A stretch of DNA of 27,583 bases from positions 1 through 27,583 of IMG/VR virus record IMGVR_UViG_3300032249_000878. One strand, 5' to 3'. The notes below the pieces were generated by a model that was given only the letters and a program-made list of their open reading frames with translations, was not told the DNA's origin and searched no databases. The translations under genes and the position numbers were made by a program. Origin of the DNA: a virus. This document shows positions 27,536-27,583 of this stretch, in pieces. Each line of letters begins with the position of its first letter. The stretch's first letter is position 1.

Positions 27536-27583
27536 CCTTGCGCTGTGCTCCTGTGCGACCACGTCCCAAACGCAAGACGGCCC
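27498..27583 (+). CDS. Lipoprotein, N-terminal part (cut by window edge)
   Basis: The ATG at 27498 lies within the preceding gene in a different frame. The product starts MTGGRNALLLILSLALCSCAT, with a hydrophobic signal and an L-C-S-C lipobox (Cys19), so it is an outer-membrane lipoprotein candidate (Rz1-like). The frame is open at the right edge, and its last two bases complete a codon with base 1 of the window to continue in the ORF of 2-235. This gives a 106-residue protein if the genome is circular. Confidence 0.6.
   Translation, partial: MTGGRNALLLILSLALCSCATTSQTQDG

Noticed and set aside
1-27583. Integrase, attachment site, tRNA genes
   Set aside because: No recombinase motif, tRNA-like fold or repeated core sequence was found by reading; a tool search could still find a missed tRNA.

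Overview
The window looks like a small tailed-phage genome of siphovirus type. Every supported gene lies on the + strand, packed end to end, mostly with 4-base ATGA or GTGA stop/start overlaps. The virion genes are those of a lambda/HK97-like particle: GpA-type large terminase, GpB-type portal, a protease fused to a scaffold, an HK97-fold capsid protein, gpW- and gpFII-like connectors, a tail terminator and a short tape measure. The lipoprotein signals and spanin-like genes point to a Gram-negative (diderm) host. Its identity cannot be read from the sequence. I see no integrase, CI-type repressor, tRNA or CRISPR array, so a lytic lifestyle is more likely than a temperate one.

Layout. 1-920: end of a lipoprotein gene, a PD-(D/E)XK nuclease and small unknowns. 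977-2391: recombination module (SSB-like protein and RecB/Cas4-type exonuclease). 2388-4189: very small genes, including a 3D-domain cell-wall protein and a winged-helix regulator. 4186-6153: a primase-helicase fusion, followed by two hairpins (6183-6254) and an HTH protein. 7310-9516: terminase. 9536-13353: connector, portal, protease/scaffold and capsid, closed by a terminator-like hairpin. 13420-16111: a two-domain glycosyltransferase and an FkbM-type methyltransferase inserted in the structural cluster. 16122-20767: head-tail joining and a reduced tail module. 20796-26625: repeat-rich fibre and adhesin proteins, ending in a LamG/lectin-like protein. 26625 to the end: lipoproteins and small membrane proteins resembling a lysis cassette.

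The reading frame left open at the right end (lipoprotein from 27498) continues in frame into the ORF open at the left end (positions 2-235). The join gives a sensible 106-residue lipoprotein, so the window is probably a complete circular or circularly permuted genome of about 27.6 kb opened inside that gene.

The most unusual signal is a start-associated motif. TTGACA (once TTGACG) lies 19-26 bases upstream of the start codons of seven structural and lysis genes. It also lies upstream of an internal in-frame ATG that would release the scaffold from the protease-scaffold gene. Most of these starts lack a Shine-Dalgarno sequence, and no -10 box accompanies the motif, so an ordinary promoter does not explain it. 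It resembles in concept the start-associated sequences of cluster K mycobacteriophages, with a different sequence.
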